A stretch of 64,000 bases of DNA from the NCBI GenBank assembly GCA_026724425.1, contig JAIUCV010001119.1, forward strand, positions 62,001 to 126,000, given 5' to 3'. The notes under the pieces are model-generated. The model saw only the letters and a program-made list of their open reading frames with translations. It did not search any database and was not told the DNA's origin. The position numbers were made by a program, and so were the translations under genes. Position 1 is the first letter of the stretch. Every line of letters starts with the position of its first letter. This document shows positions 36,447 to 48,957 of this stretch, in pieces. Origin of the DNA: Erythrophleum ivorense. Lineage: Eukaryota; Streptophyta; Magnoliopsida; Fabales; Fabaceae.

Positions 36447-37017
36447 TCTCCATAACTTAAGGGCTAAGGCAAGGCTTCCAAGTGTGTGGCCAAGAATTTT
36501 TGGAAGAAGATATTTAGTTATGAAATTAGAAAATCAAAAGAAAAAAAGGAATGGAAGGTTAAGATTTGATCTTGAAAAGGTTGATCCAAGGGTCCAAATT
36601 TAGTATGACCATTTAACTTCATTAGATTCATCTTCTTCACCTCCATTCCACCATTTTCACACCACACACAAGGAAGAAAGGAAGAAAAACGTGAAGAGAG
36701 AGAGAGAGGGAGAAAAAGTGGAAGATGAAGTGAAACCAAGAAAAACTACCACCATTCTTCACCAAATTTCTTCATCTTCTCCATCCTCCAACCTTTTCCT
36801 CCAAAGGGCAGCTGCATATTCATCTTTTCTTCAAGGTGAAATGTTGCTCTAAGTGGTAAGAGAAAGGATTTTAGTGTGAGGAAAGCAAAGGAAGCAAGGC
36901 TTAAGCTTAAAGAGTAAGTTTTTTCCATCTTATACTTGTAAATCACATGCTTTTAGCTAGTTCTGTTAAACCCTAGCTATGAGTTATTTTTGGACAGCAT
37001 ATGAATCATTAGAAATG

Positions 37018-37077
37018 GAGTTTATATGTTGAATATGAAGGCCTTGAAATGAAGTTTATATGTTGAACATGAAGGCC
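37018..37077. repeat. Direct duplication of about 33 bp in LTR-B
   Basis: The segment 'agtttatatgttgaa(t/c)atgaaggcc' occurs twice in a row, a simple tandem duplication inside the LTR leader. Confidence 0.75.
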
Positions 37078-38512
37078 ATATGAGCTTAGTTATTGTCTTT
37101 ATGAGCTGAAACTTTGGAAAACACAAGGATTGTAATTTTTGGGAAAATAGAAAGCATAGGGAGATGCTGTCCAAATTTTCCCAAAAATTTTATGGTGTTT
37201 TCTTGATGTCTTAAAGTCATGTATACCAAATTTCAAGTCCTGAAACATAAAGGAAAAGGTTATGGAATTTTTAGAACCAAAGAAACACACTTTGAGCCTA
37301 AAACAGAGCTAGATTATGTGATGAACAAAACGTGATGTTGGGGCTGGAATTTGATGATTTTATTAATTCCAATGGATTCAAAAGGGTGTTTTTAGCTAGG
37401 AATACCTATGGGAAATCCCCCAAAGCTCATGGGATAAAATTCCTAAATTTTGGCTAAGAAATATATACTATTCGGAAGGAGTTGGATTTTTCCAATTCCA
37501 ATGGTCCCATTAAGTTTAAAAGGGGTCATCCTATTTTAGAAGTTAAGGTTTATATGTTGATTTTAATGAATTATCATTATGATTATAGGGTTTGATGTTG
37601 TTTTGGGAACTCCAAAAGCAAATAAACTGAGTCCCAAGGATTGAGGAGCAAAGTTTGCTAAGGTAGTAGTTTTCCTCTCTCTTTCTTTAAGCTTGTATGT
37701 TTGTATAATGATGAGTGTTATGCTATATCAAGTTGTCATTTATGCTATAAGATGAGGCATGTATGCTTAGATTGTGCTTCGCCTTGTATGAAATTCCTTG
37801 TATTGCTATGCGATATGTGGCATCTTGACTGGCATCATGTTATGTACTTACATGCTTGCTTGTGAATGAGATTGGTTTACTACTACTGAGATTTCATAAT
37901 CTCACCCCAAATATAACCCATGCTAGGTCCAAGTTCAAGCAAAGAAAGAGCAAAGAATGTGGAGACATAAATCGATGACCTTACTTTTATGCACCACATT
38001 TTGTTATGTAATTAAATATCTTATATTACTGCGTGCATGAGTTACATTATGATACTGTAAGGTACTCATGTATGAAATGGAAAGCCATGTATATACCTAA
38101 CCCTGAAGTAAAAAGAGTATGACTAGCGTGCATAAGATGCAAGAATGCTTGTACTTATATAAAGGCAAAATAATAATAATAATATGACCAATGAGGGGTA
38201 AAACTGTCCAATTTGTTGTAGGGGCAACTTTATATGAATTCATATGTGCTCCGCTAAGTAAGCATTTTCCCTGTGTAAAGAGCTTAAAGAGCTTGAAGTA
38301 GAGCCCTGAATTAACCTCATACGATTTTTCTATAATTAAGTATGTATTTTCAAAGTTAGATAAGAATTTGGAAATGACCAAATGAATAGTGAAATTGTAT
38401 GAGAAAGTTTTAAAATGAAAAATTTTTTTATCAGTTCAGGTTTCTGTTGACTCTTCTAAGTTTTATATGAGGTAATTGTAGTAGGAAAAATGTTATAAAA
38501 TAAGGTATGACA

Positions 38513-38727
38513 CTTTTCGGCAAATTTTTTGAATCACTCCGACCTTGATTTATGGGCAACTCAAAGCTCAAATTTTCATTTTCCATTATTTAGAATTTTA
38601 TTATAATTTGATTTGGCTCCAATTCCTTCTCTTTCGGGGACTTCCTTTTATATCTGACATATTTCTTACGTTTATTGAGAAATCGAATATTGCGTTTCTC
38701 ATGTTTACGGAGGGACTGAATGTTACA
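38513..38727 (-). repeat. LTR-A, sense (-), segment 3 (terminal)
   Basis: Completes the LTR that starts at 27895. It ends in GAATGTTACA and is followed by the TSD copy ATTAG (38728-38732). Confidence 0.85.
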
Positions 38728-38891
38728 ATTAGGTTATGCTAGCCACTTCTTCTTCTTAAAACTAATATACTCCAGCCCCAAACCAACAACAAAGAGATGT
38801 GGGAGAGAGGAGGAAAGAGAAGGGAATAAGAAGCTAAATAGTTAAGGATAAGTGCATAATTTCATGATTTACTAGTTAGAAACTCTCTTTT
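38728..38891 (+). repeat. LTR-A, sense (+), segment 2 of outermost copy
   Basis: Continues 27337-27894 with the transcribed leader just downstream of the TATA region (agaggaggaaagagaagg...). It ends at CTTTT (38887-38891), where another LTR-A is inserted. Confidence 0.7.
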
Positions 38892-41424
38892 TGTAACACC
38901 ATAATTTCTAACTCATTTCATACCTTTAAATAACTCATTTCCAAGAATCATACAAGTTCTCAAGGAAAAAGGCATTAAAATATTGATTATTTTATCTTTG
39001 CGTCGTGTATAAAAATTTCATTCAGTGTCATGTGGACCATGTGAGCTCATTTATCACATTCTCATATTTAATTACAAGAATAAAACTCATTTGCATCACC
39101 AAAAGTGGCCTACAACTTGTGGAAATCAAAGGAAGCATAAAATACATACATGCATTTTCGGCCATAATTTCTTCACTTTTGTCACAAACTTTGAAAAATC
39201 ATAACTAATTCTAGAAAAATCAAAATGATGCATTCTTGGCCATTTAGGAAAGCTAAACATGTCTCATATATACTAAAAATATTTATAGATCATAATATTT
39301 AACACAGAAGGTGTTTGGTATTTGAAAAGGTCCAAAGGTCTAGCTATCCACTAATACTATCACAAGTTTCTGTAGCAAATTTCAAAAATATCCAATTAAT
39401 TTCACAAAAATCCAATCCATGAAAATGATACCAATATGGAAATCTACAGATGTTAGATAGAGGAAAAAAATAACTCCAAACTAGTTTAGGCATAGCTAGA
39501 TCTCAAAACCTAATCAAATAGTACCTGAGGTCAGTTAGGGTGCTTAATACTAGGTAGAATTTTTAAAAGTTCATATTTTCATCTCTAGACATCCAAATGA
39601 GGTGATTCTAGTTGGCACAAATCACTGGGTATATCTAATTTTTTATATAAAATTTTGTGGCAATTGGACATCATTTGAGCCCTGTGTGGTAGAAATCATT
39701 TTCGGACAAAATGAACAGTGTATCAGAACAAAACTAGACTTTTTGCCAACTTTAAAAATTTATCAAATATTCTCTAGACCTCCAAAAATTCTATTCTTTA
39801 GCTTCACAAAAGGTTCTTAAAAGCTCTAATTGCATGCTAAATCTCAGATCAAGAAGAGCTCATTTGGACAAAAAGTGGTGTAGGGTTCTAAATTGGTCAA
39901 TTCTTGATCCATGCAAGATTCCAAAATGTCCAAATGGCTTTCCTTGGTGTTTGGCACCTCTTAGGCAAGTCTAAAAGCATAAATATGAGTTGTGTAATCT
40001 GTCCAAATGGTTCCAAACCTCATGCATCTCAATTTAGGCATCTCACTTGCATTTATACCTACACTTTCATAATATAAACTTGCCATTACATGGCTAAAAT
40101 GTGCATTTCCATTCATAAAATCTTAGTTCTCAATTATACATGATACAATAACATAATTATATATATTCATGTGGTCATAGGTCATATACAATGATGGAGT
40201 ATATCAATTGCCATCCATAAGGCCTTAAAGTAATAAAATCTAGGCATTTTGATGTCAAGCTCTCATCTTCCATGTAGTTGGCTTTCATTTTGTTGATCCC
40301 TTGATCCACCTAGCATGTCAGATCATTGGAGAGGAGGGGATGAGATTCAAAGATTCCCCATAACTCATCTCCTATTCAATCATACATAAAGCATGTAAAA
40401 CAAGTCTTACAAATTCATGATGGGCATATTAACATGTACAAACATTCAAGAAACATTTTTAATATTTGAACAAGTCATACATAGCATACAAAGGCTTACC
40501 AAGCAAATGGATTGGCCTCACCCATTTACTTATGGATTTTGGACTTGTCTTTCCCGTTCTTTAAGAGGTTCTTGGACTCAACCTTACTCTTAGGAGTCAA
40601 ACTCACTTTTGGAAGACTCTTTACTTTGTTTCAACCAATCTTAAGGGTTCTTAGCTCATCCTCACCATGGCCAAGGGTTCTTGGCCTCGCCATGCTCAAG
40701 CAAATCAAAACAAACATCATTTAGAAACATAATGCATCATCATGGTACCTTGAAGTAAGAGCTCATGCTAGAATATTTTTCATGACTTGAAATACACATA
40801 TACACATTTAAAGACAAGTAAAGCAAGCAATCATGCATGAGAGAAGGTGGAGAGAGCTACCTTACTAGCATTTGTACACTTTTTCCTTAAGCCTTGAATC
40901 CTCTCCCTTGACCTCACACACCCAAGAAGGTGGAGATCATTCCTTTTGGCCTAGACACATCATATGGAAGCTGATTATATTCTTGAAGCAAAGTGTAAGG
41001 CCACACAACTTGCTTAGATACTAGCTTGGCTCATTAGCCCTTTTATGTTTCCAAGAATGCACTTAATGAAGCAACACCCATCAAATAAATTCTAGGCTCT
41101 ATTCTTTTCTTTCTAATATGATTCTTGACTCCTTTTAAGCCTCTTGGAGTCATTACACAATTAAAATAAAGAGCCTAACTACATGTTGCTTCTTTAGGTC
41201 ATATTATGGAACATAAGGCACCAACTCACTTTCTATGATTCCTAAAATTTTTCCAAGGCTTTCTCTCATACTTTCCCATCATACATAATGCAAAACCAAG
41301 TTTGGAAGGAATTAAAACACTCTATAGGTGCATGAACCCTCCTTGGTCGCGGCTATGCTTCCATATGGCACCAATGGAGTTGTTTTAATTTCTTTGATGG
41401 GAGAAACATATAGGAGGCTCTCTT
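38892..41424 (-). repeat. LTR-A, sense (-), TSD CTTTT, left two thirds
   Basis: Starts TGTAACACC after CTTTT (38887-38891). The matching TSD CTTTT is at 45051-45055, on the far side of the following LTR. It contains the hairpin near 40342 and minisatellite at 40490-40690. A second LTR start of the same orientation appears at 41425, and the remainder of this copy is not found. Confidence 0.8.
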
Positions 41425-42398
41425 TGTAACACCATAGATTTTAATTTATTTCATGACATTCATGAGTTTCACATCATCAATTCCATGAAAGTATAGAGAA
41501 AAAGGGAATAAAATAATGACTATTTTTGCGTTGCGTCGTGTTTAAAAATTCCATTCAATGTCACATGGACTATGTGAGCTCATACGATACTTTCTTATAT
41601 TTAATTACATGTATACAACTCATATGCATAATAAAATGTGGCTCATAACTCAAGAAAGCCAAAATGAAGCATAAAATATGGGTGTTTATTTTCAGACAGA
41701 TTTTGCCTCTTTTCTGTCTAAACTTTGAAAAATCATAACTAATTCTAAAAAAATTGAAAACATGCATTCTTAGTCGTTCTAGAAAGCTACGGATGTATAC
41801 TTCACATAAAAATATGTCTAGACTATAATATCCATCACAGAGAACTTTTGACATCTGAGAAGATCCAGAGGTCAAATTGCATTCTAGAACTGTCACAAAA
41901 TTCTGTAGTAAACTTTGACAATGTCCAATTAATTTCAAAAAAATCTAATCCATGAAAATGATACCAATTTGGAAAGCTGTGGATGTTAACTAGAGAGGAA
42001 AAATGTCTCTAGACCAATTCATCATGCCCAGACATTGGAATTTAATAGAACAGTAACTCAAGTCGGGCAAAACTCCTAATACTGGACAGATAATTCAAAT
42101 ATTCATATGCCCCTCTCTATACCTCCAATTGAGGTGCTTCCAGTTGGAATGAGTTTCTGTGAATGCCTAGTTTCTTGAAATAGAAAAGAAAAAGAGAGGT
42201 TTGTGATGATTTTGAAACTTTCCATATATATAGAAATAGAAACAGATAGACTAGAAACGACATCTCTTATCTCAATGACACCAAAGAAAGGGATATTAAA
42301 TGAATGGAATTAGTATATGGATGGAATATAATGAAATAGAGCCACTTTGAGGTTCCCTCAATCCTTGTTTGTCATTAGTTCTCAAGTCTTCTCTTTAT

Positions 42399-42472
42399 CG
42401 TGGGGTAGAGCAGCTTGGTAGCTCACAAGGCTCATAACCTTGAGGTCACGGGTTCAAATCCTGTCTCCGCAA
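42399..42472 (+). pseudogene. trnfM: Plastid-derived tRNA-fMet (CAU), nuclear copy
   Basis: 74 nt with anticodon CAT at 42433-42435, T-arm ggttcaaatcc and 3' end ctccgcaa. The acceptor stem pairs with one altered position (cgtgggg). It is nearly intact but is a transferred plastid gene inside a NUPT. It lacks plastid transcription context, so it is listed as a pseudogene. Confidence 0.9.
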
Positions 42473-42648
42473 CATTTTTTTGACAAAAAAATGGAGGTTT
42501 GATTTAATTAACTAGAAATTAATTAAAAATGAATTCCTATTTTTTTTCTTTTGGAGTTCAAGGAGAAGGAGGAGGGGAGGTACATTATACTATCAGAGTC
42601 AACTTTATTTAATCCTTTATACTATTAAATACATAAAAAAGGGGAAGG

Positions 42649-42719
42649 GGCAAATAGCAAGAATCGAACCTGCGTTTTCTCTTTGGCAAAGAGAAATTTT
42701 ACCATTTGACTATATCCAC
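42649..42719 (-). pseudogene. trnG-GCC: Plastid-derived tRNA-Gly (GCC), nuclear copy, decayed
   Basis: Read on the - strand it begins GTGGATATAGTC, has anticodon GCC (window 42685-42687), a T-arm ggttcgattct and a 3' end ctatttgcc. The acceptor stem is mismatched (gtggata against ctatttg) through apparent C-to-T/G-to-A changes, as expected of methylated nuclear plastid DNA. Confidence 0.88.
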
Positions 42720-45050
42720 ATTTTTATCGTCCCTTGATACGTAATATATGGATTCTATTTGTGCAAAGCTAGGTTTGATACTCTATTAGGGGTAATTTGA
42801 AATAACAAATAAAAAAATATAAAAAAATTATAAAATTTCATGGCAATTGGACATCATTTGGGCCTTGTGTGACAAAATTCATTTTCGGACCAAATGAATA
42901 GTGCAACAGACTAGAACAAGAAAAATTACTAACTTTGAAAATTCATCAAATATTTTGTAAACCTCCGAAAATTATGGTTTTTAGCTTCTCAAAAAGCTTT
43001 TAATGAAACCTACTTGATGTCAAATCTCAGACCAAGAATAACTCATTTGGCTAAAATGTGACACATGTCTAAGGGGTCATAGACATGTGTCACATTACAT
43101 CATATAACACCACTATGGTTTTAAAGTGATAAAACTTAAGCATTTGATTATCAATCTCCTTTCATCAAGGTGGTTGGCTCCCATTACCATGTCCACTTAG
43201 TCCGTCTAGCATGTGAGATCATTGGAGAGGAGGGAATGAGATTCAAAGAATCCTAATAGCTCATCTCCCATTCAATCATACATAATATATACAAAGCAAG
43301 CCTTAAAAATGCATGCATGGATATTATGGAAGTCATGAACATTCAATAAGCAAATTTGGCATGTGAACAACTCATACAAGACATTCAAGAGCCCACCGAG
43401 TGTTTAGATGGGCCTCACACTTTTCCTCATAGATTTTGGACTTGCCCTTACCCATTCTTTAAGAGATTCTTGGACTCAACCATACTCTTGGGAGCCCACT
43501 TTCCTTTTGGAAGACTCTTTGCTATATCCTAACTAATCTTAAGGGTTCTTAGTTCATCCTCACCATGGTTAAGAGTTCTTGGCCTTTCCACACTCAAGCA
43601 AACTTAAACAAATATCACACATTCATTGAAAACATAATATGTCATCATGAAATCAGGGCATATAAAATCATGCTAGCATACTTTTCATGGCTTGAAAATA
43701 TACATATACACATTCTAAGACAAGCTACACCACACCCATGCATGAGAGAAGGTGGAGAGAGCTACCTTGCTTGCATTTTGCACACTTTTTCCTTAAGTCT
43801 TGAATCCTCTCCCTTGACCTCACACACCCAAGAAGGTGGAGATCATTCCCTTTTGGCCTAGACACAATTTATGGAAGACAATTAGGTTCATGAACTCAAT
43901 TCTAAGGCCACACACTCACTTAAACACTAGCTTGGCTTATAACCTCATTATGGTTCCATAATGGCACCTAATGAAGCAACACACCTCAAATAAATTCTAG
44001 GCTCCATTCTTTCCTTTCAAATATGACTATTGACTCCTTTTAAGCCTCTTGGAGTCATCACACAATTAAAACAAAGTTCCTAACAACATGTTGCTTCTAT
44101 AGGTCATAATATGGAACCTAAAGCACCAACTCACTTTCTATGAGTTCTAAACTTTTTCCAAGGCCTCCCCTCATATTCATTCATCATATATGACTCAAGA
44201 ATAGTGTTAGAAAAATTTAAAGCTTTCCCTAACTATGAGAACCCTTGTTGGCCGAGAGAATGAAGCATATTGGGTTCCATGGAGCTTTCTTTGTTTTCTC
44301 AAGGGAAGAAACATATGGGGAGCCTCTTAGGGATCTTAGGAGCTCATTTAAACTCTTATTTAAGCCTAGGAATTATCATATGAAATCAGATTTTAGAAGG
44401 CGCACATAAAACCCTAAAATTTGCATCTTGAAATCTAATGGTTTTTTGATAATTCCGTTTGCATATTCTTAATCTCCACACCTTTTTTCCTTAGATTCAT
44501 GCTTGGTTCTCCCTAAAAATCATCTCCTCTTAGGTCTTTCTCAAGTGGGGCAAAATGGTGGAGAAGGGAACCAAAGATGACAACCATAGGAAGAGAAATT
44601 ACCTTGTTTTCTTGCTTTTTCTCACTTGAATCTTGTGTTCTTTGAGCTCCTCTCTTCAAATCCGAATTTTCCCCTCAATTTCTCCTTTAAAATATATCTA
44701 TATATTTCATTATAATCATAGGAAATAAAGGAGAATGAAAGAGAAGAGGTTTCATTTAAAAAGCCCTCCTATGAGAATTCCAAAAATTTGTTCAAAATGA
44801 CAAAAATGCCTTTACATTTCATTACTCTTTTCATTACATTTTGTTTCTTCATTCTAGCTCCATTTTTCTTTCCTTCTGAGCCTGAGATTCTCATTTTTAG
44901 GAGTCTAGAATGCGTCTTAAATTTTTTGGGACCTTAACTAAGTCATTTCAGGGGACTTACTTTTGTATCCAGTGAATTTGTATATTAACGGAGAAACCAT
45001 ACATTATATTTTTCATGTTTTCTCTCATTTTTAGAGAACCAGATATTACA

Positions 45051-45243
45051 CTTTTCCACTTCAAACTCTTTCTAATGGTGGTTTTAGGTTTTAAAAGAGT
45101 GAATTTAGTGGCTGACCTCTTGAGAAAAAGAAGAGATTTGAAGTAGCCAAATATAGAAAAAGAATCACCCATTGTAAGAGCTTCAATTTGAGGTAAAGAT
45201 TACTATCTTTCAAGCTAGCATATGGAAGCTCTAAGCCATAGTG
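45051..45243 (+). repeat. LTR-A, sense (+), segment 3 of outermost copy
   Basis: Continues 38728-38891 after the TSD CTTTT. It carries the AGGTAAAG site near 45193 and resembles, in complement, the block near 32700-32870. Truncated at 45243 by the next LTR. Confidence 0.65.
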
Positions 45244-48200
45244 TGTAACACCCATATCTATCTAGCATTTAATGTGTACCAAAAACTAGCTAAAAATATC
45301 CACTTTCCATGAAATTAACATTTATAGCAGTGGAATTTGTTGTTATTAAAAGTCAAAATAATTCATTCTTGTCTAAATGGACCATGTGGACTTACTAAAC
45401 TCATTTTCTGTCCATAAACACATTTATTCTATCAGAAGTATCATAATATGAAGCTTAAAACTTAGGTCTGAGGCATAGAACATAAGTTCACATTACACTT
45501 GCATTTTTCCTTAAGTTTCTTATTTTGATATGAACTTTGAAAATTCATAATTAATTCTACAAAAATCTAAATCATGCCAATTATAACTTTTTGAAAGCTC
45601 AGGATGTCATCTAGCTGTCATACAAATTTTAGATTAAAATAAACCACGTTTGACCCATAAAAGTCTGATGGAATAGTACTTTGGGGTCTAGTGGTCATTC
45701 TGCAGCAAATCGAGAATTTCAAAAATTCATTTCTCCATCTATAGAGCTCCAAATTAATTGAACATCTCTTCAGATCTTATGCCATTATATAGTTACAAAG
45801 GACTGCTCATTCATACCTTTTACCACTTAACTAAGGTATTTTCATAAAAGTATAATCATACTTCAAATAGCATACTTCTTACCCTTTTCCATGGTGCTCC
45901 AAATTCTCTCTAACTTCCTCACACACAATTATGCTTTTTTTTAATATTATATAATTTAGCAATTCGTACTAATTCTTAAAAAGTAATGAGATGATCTCAG
46001 TGGCTATGAAAATTTTATGATGTCTAGTTTATGCTTATAAAATTTCATAAGCATTGGACTTTTTTAGCCCACGTGTGACATAGAGAAGTAAATTGACCAA
46101 ATGAACAGTAACTATACCATTTCTGCATAATTTTACCTAATTTGAAAAATCATAATAATTTCTCTAGAGCTCCAAATTGAGTGCTCTTTAGCTTTGTGAA
46201 AAGCTCTAGATGAGACCTACTTGTTAGTCAAATTTCATGGAACAACTCACTCATTTGGTTAGACTTTGGTTCAGCTCACCATTTGGTCAAATTTGAAGTT
46301 CAAAATGGGATTTTAAGACACCAAGTGCTCATCTTGACTTTCTACAACCACTTGAGCAAGTCTAAAAGCATAGTTACAACATATAAAAGTATGCCAAATG
46401 ATCTAAATCATCATGGAGCTCCAACTCACCATGCCACTTACATTTATACATAAACACATACTAGCACAAGGGTGGCAATTTCTTACATTTCCATAAGTTT
46501 GGCTTCTATATTGATGCATACATCATATATACATACATTTGAACTTCCTCAAAGGTCTACATCATATATATAACTCGTGGTTACATATTTTGACATCAAA
46601 ATGCAAATACAAGTTCATTTCTCCATGTCTTTATCAAAGTCTTACTTCTCAAGGTTGTTAGCTTCTAATCTTTGGTCCACTTGGCTTACCTAGACATGTT
46701 TAGGCATATGTGGGGGAGGAGTAAGATTCAAACGAATCCCAATAGCTCTTAATCCTTTCAAACATACATATGGATGCATATGCAAGTCAAAGAATGCATG
46801 CATGACATTCAAGCAATTATGAAGCATACATAAATCATTTTCCTTGGCACATCAACTTATACATAACAAACATAAGCTCTTAAGGCATTGGGTTTAGCCT
46901 TACCCAATTTTCTTGGGACTTTTAGATTTGCTTCACCCACCTCCAAGGGACTTTTGACTTAGCCTCACTCTTCTTGAGACTTTTGGCTTTATCTCACCCA
47001 TTTCTAGGGACTTTTGGCTCATCCTCACCCTTGCAAAGAGACTTTTGGCATTACCAAACCCATGTAAGCCATAATGCAATCATAAACACATTTCAAGAAA
47101 TATAATGGTACCATAATATGTAAGAATTGGCTAGAAACATTTCTCATTTCTCAAGCATACACACAAGCACTCAATGATAAGAAAATAACCAAGCTATGCA
47201 TGTGAGAAAGGTTAGAGAGTTAATTTGAAGCAAGAACTCCACTTTTTCCTTGGACATTCCTCTCTTTTTTTGGCCACACACTTGCAACTAGGTGGAGCTT
47301 GATTCCTTTGGTCTAAACATAACAAATGGGACACAATTACATCATGGAAGCAAGCTTTAGTATCACACACTCTTTATGGAAACTCACTTTGTTCATGGGC
47401 TACATAATGGTTCCATATAAGGCCTAATGAAGCAACTACAAGAATTCATGATCTTGGCTCCATTCTTCTTTCTATCTAGGTATCTTGACTCCATTTAGAC
47501 TCCTTGGAGTCATCACAAATTCATTCCCAAGAACCTAGATACAAGTTGCTTTTTTAAGTCTCATTATGGAGCTTACACTTCCATCTCACAAACCAAGGCT
47601 TATAAATTTTTTCTAAGGCTTCCTTTGATGTTCTTCTATCATATTTAATCCCTTTCTACCCTTAGAAAAATTTAAAACTCTCCTTAGGTGCTTCTTTTTG
47701 TCTAGGCTGAGACCCATGCACCCACTTGAGCACCCATGGATTTTGCAACTTCTCTTCTCTTAAAGGAAATGACACATGTGAGGCTTTCTAGGTGTCTCAA
47801 GAACCCATATATACTCTTAGACAATTAGAAGTACTACTAGAAATCTTCATACATACCATGGTGTAATAAAACCCTATGTTTTGGAAACCTAATTTCTAAT
47901 GCTTCTTTTTGGAATTTCTTTGCATATTCTTATTTATCACCCTCAAAAACCTAGGTTTAATGCTTGGTTTAGGTCAAAATTTACTCCCTCTTGGTTGTTC
48001 TATATGAGGTCGAAAATCACTCTTGAAAGAACAAGAAAAAGAAAGTAAGGGAATCCATGACACCTACCTTGATTCAAGCCTTTTCCAAGAGCTTTCTCCT
48101 TGGCTATAGCTTCTCCTTGGAATTTTGAACTTCCTCCCTCATAACATGACTCAAAATAGATCCAAATCACATACCAAAATCATAGGAAAAGAGAAGAGAA

Positions 48201-48957
48201 GGAGGAGAACAAGTTTGCTAAAGGAAGGAGCATGAAATTTTAAGGATTTTCTTACCTTTTTGCTTATTTTTCTTCTCCCTTTGAGCTCCTTGTGCACCCT
48301 TCTTTAGTTGGTCTCCCTCTAGTTTGGATAGAAAATAAGTCAGCTAAGTGTGAGGGAGAAGTGGGATGCCTCATATATATATCTAGGGAACCAATTAAGA
48401 CATTTCAAAATGCTAATTTTGCTCTTCATTTTTAGTTTCTTCCTTTAATGTTCATTTCAACTCCTTTTCAAGAAACATCTTTTCCATCATAAAAATTAGG
48501 TTCTCTAACTTATAAATTGTCTTTGGAATCACTCAAATTTGATTTGAAACCTTTCTAAACAAAAAGGTCAAAGTTCAGGTCTACTGACATTCTAAAATGT
48601 AAATTGGAGGGGTTTAAACCATTATAGGGGTTCTTATGTTTTTTAGAGCCTTTGAGAACTCTAAGAAACTCAATTTTTTCATTTAAAAATTTCTCCTTTG
48701 AGTTTTCTAAAAAATACCTGAAATTACAAAAATGCCATTGTATCATCATTAAATTTCGTCTGATTATTTTGGCTCCATTTTCAGGGCACCTCTGACTTTA
48801 GATCTTCATTATTTAAGGTCTAGATTATTACTTAAATTTTATTGGACCACAAATCATTCTATGTGGGGGACTTACTTTTATATCTGGTGAGTTTTGTATG
48901 TTTACAGAGAAATTGAACATTATGTTTCTCGCGTTTACAAAAAAATCAGATGTTAGA
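45244..48957 (-). repeat. LTR-A, sense (-), 3,714 bp
   Basis: Starts TGTAACACCC and ends GATGTTAGA, the terminal CA mutated. Full block order: hairpin near 46712, minisatellite at 46890-47060 and TATA-like run (catatatatatc) near 48372. No matching TSD was found: the left neighbour is LTR-A and the right neighbour LTR-C, which suggests rearrangement at one end. No gene. Confidence 0.82.

Larger units (their letters stand above)
35375..38512 (+). repeat. Solo LTR-B, 3,138 bp, TSD CTTTT
   Basis: TGTAACATCTG at the start and GGTATGACA at the end, with a perfect TSD CTTTT at 35370-35374 and 38513-38517. The first 200 bp resemble LTR-A, then the sequence is distinct. It has an AT-rich TATA-like run near 36310, the palindromic repeats at 36366-36446, a hairpin-like gagatttcataatctc near 37889 followed by GCTAG/GTCC near 37925, and a TAA microsatellite near 38170. 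A second, inverted copy begins at 63458. No coding capacity. Confidence 0.92.
42175..42832 (+). other. Nuclear plastid DNA insertion (NUPT), rps14-trnfM-trnG-psbZ spacer region
   Basis: About 660 bp with trnfM-CAU on + and trnG-GCC on -, separated by about 175 bp. This is the plastome order and orientation between rps14 and psbZ in flowering plants. The left part (to 42398) fits the rps14-trnfM spacer and the right part (42720-42832) the trnG-psbZ spacer. It splits the LTR between 'gcctagtttctt' and 'ataaaatttc', which are adjacent in undisturbed copies (compare near 30640). Base changes in both tRNAs show it is not recent plastid contamination. Confidence 0.9.
41425..45050 (-). repeat. LTR-A, sense (-), carrying plastid DNA
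   Basis: Starts TGTAACACC and ends ATATTACA. The left flank is CTCTT (41420-41424) but the right flank CTTTT matches the outer copy at 38892, so the two LTRs now share one 3' (window) end. It is interrupted by a plastid insertion at about 42175-42832 and lacks roughly 0.45 kb around its TATA region near 44752. Hairpin near 43238, minisatellite at 43400-43590. Confidence 0.8.

Noticed and set aside
42399..42719. Functional nuclear tRNA genes for Met and Gly
   Set aside because: Both match plastid tRNAs in plastome order, trnG has a disrupted acceptor stem, and they are embedded in an LTR. They are a plastid insertion.
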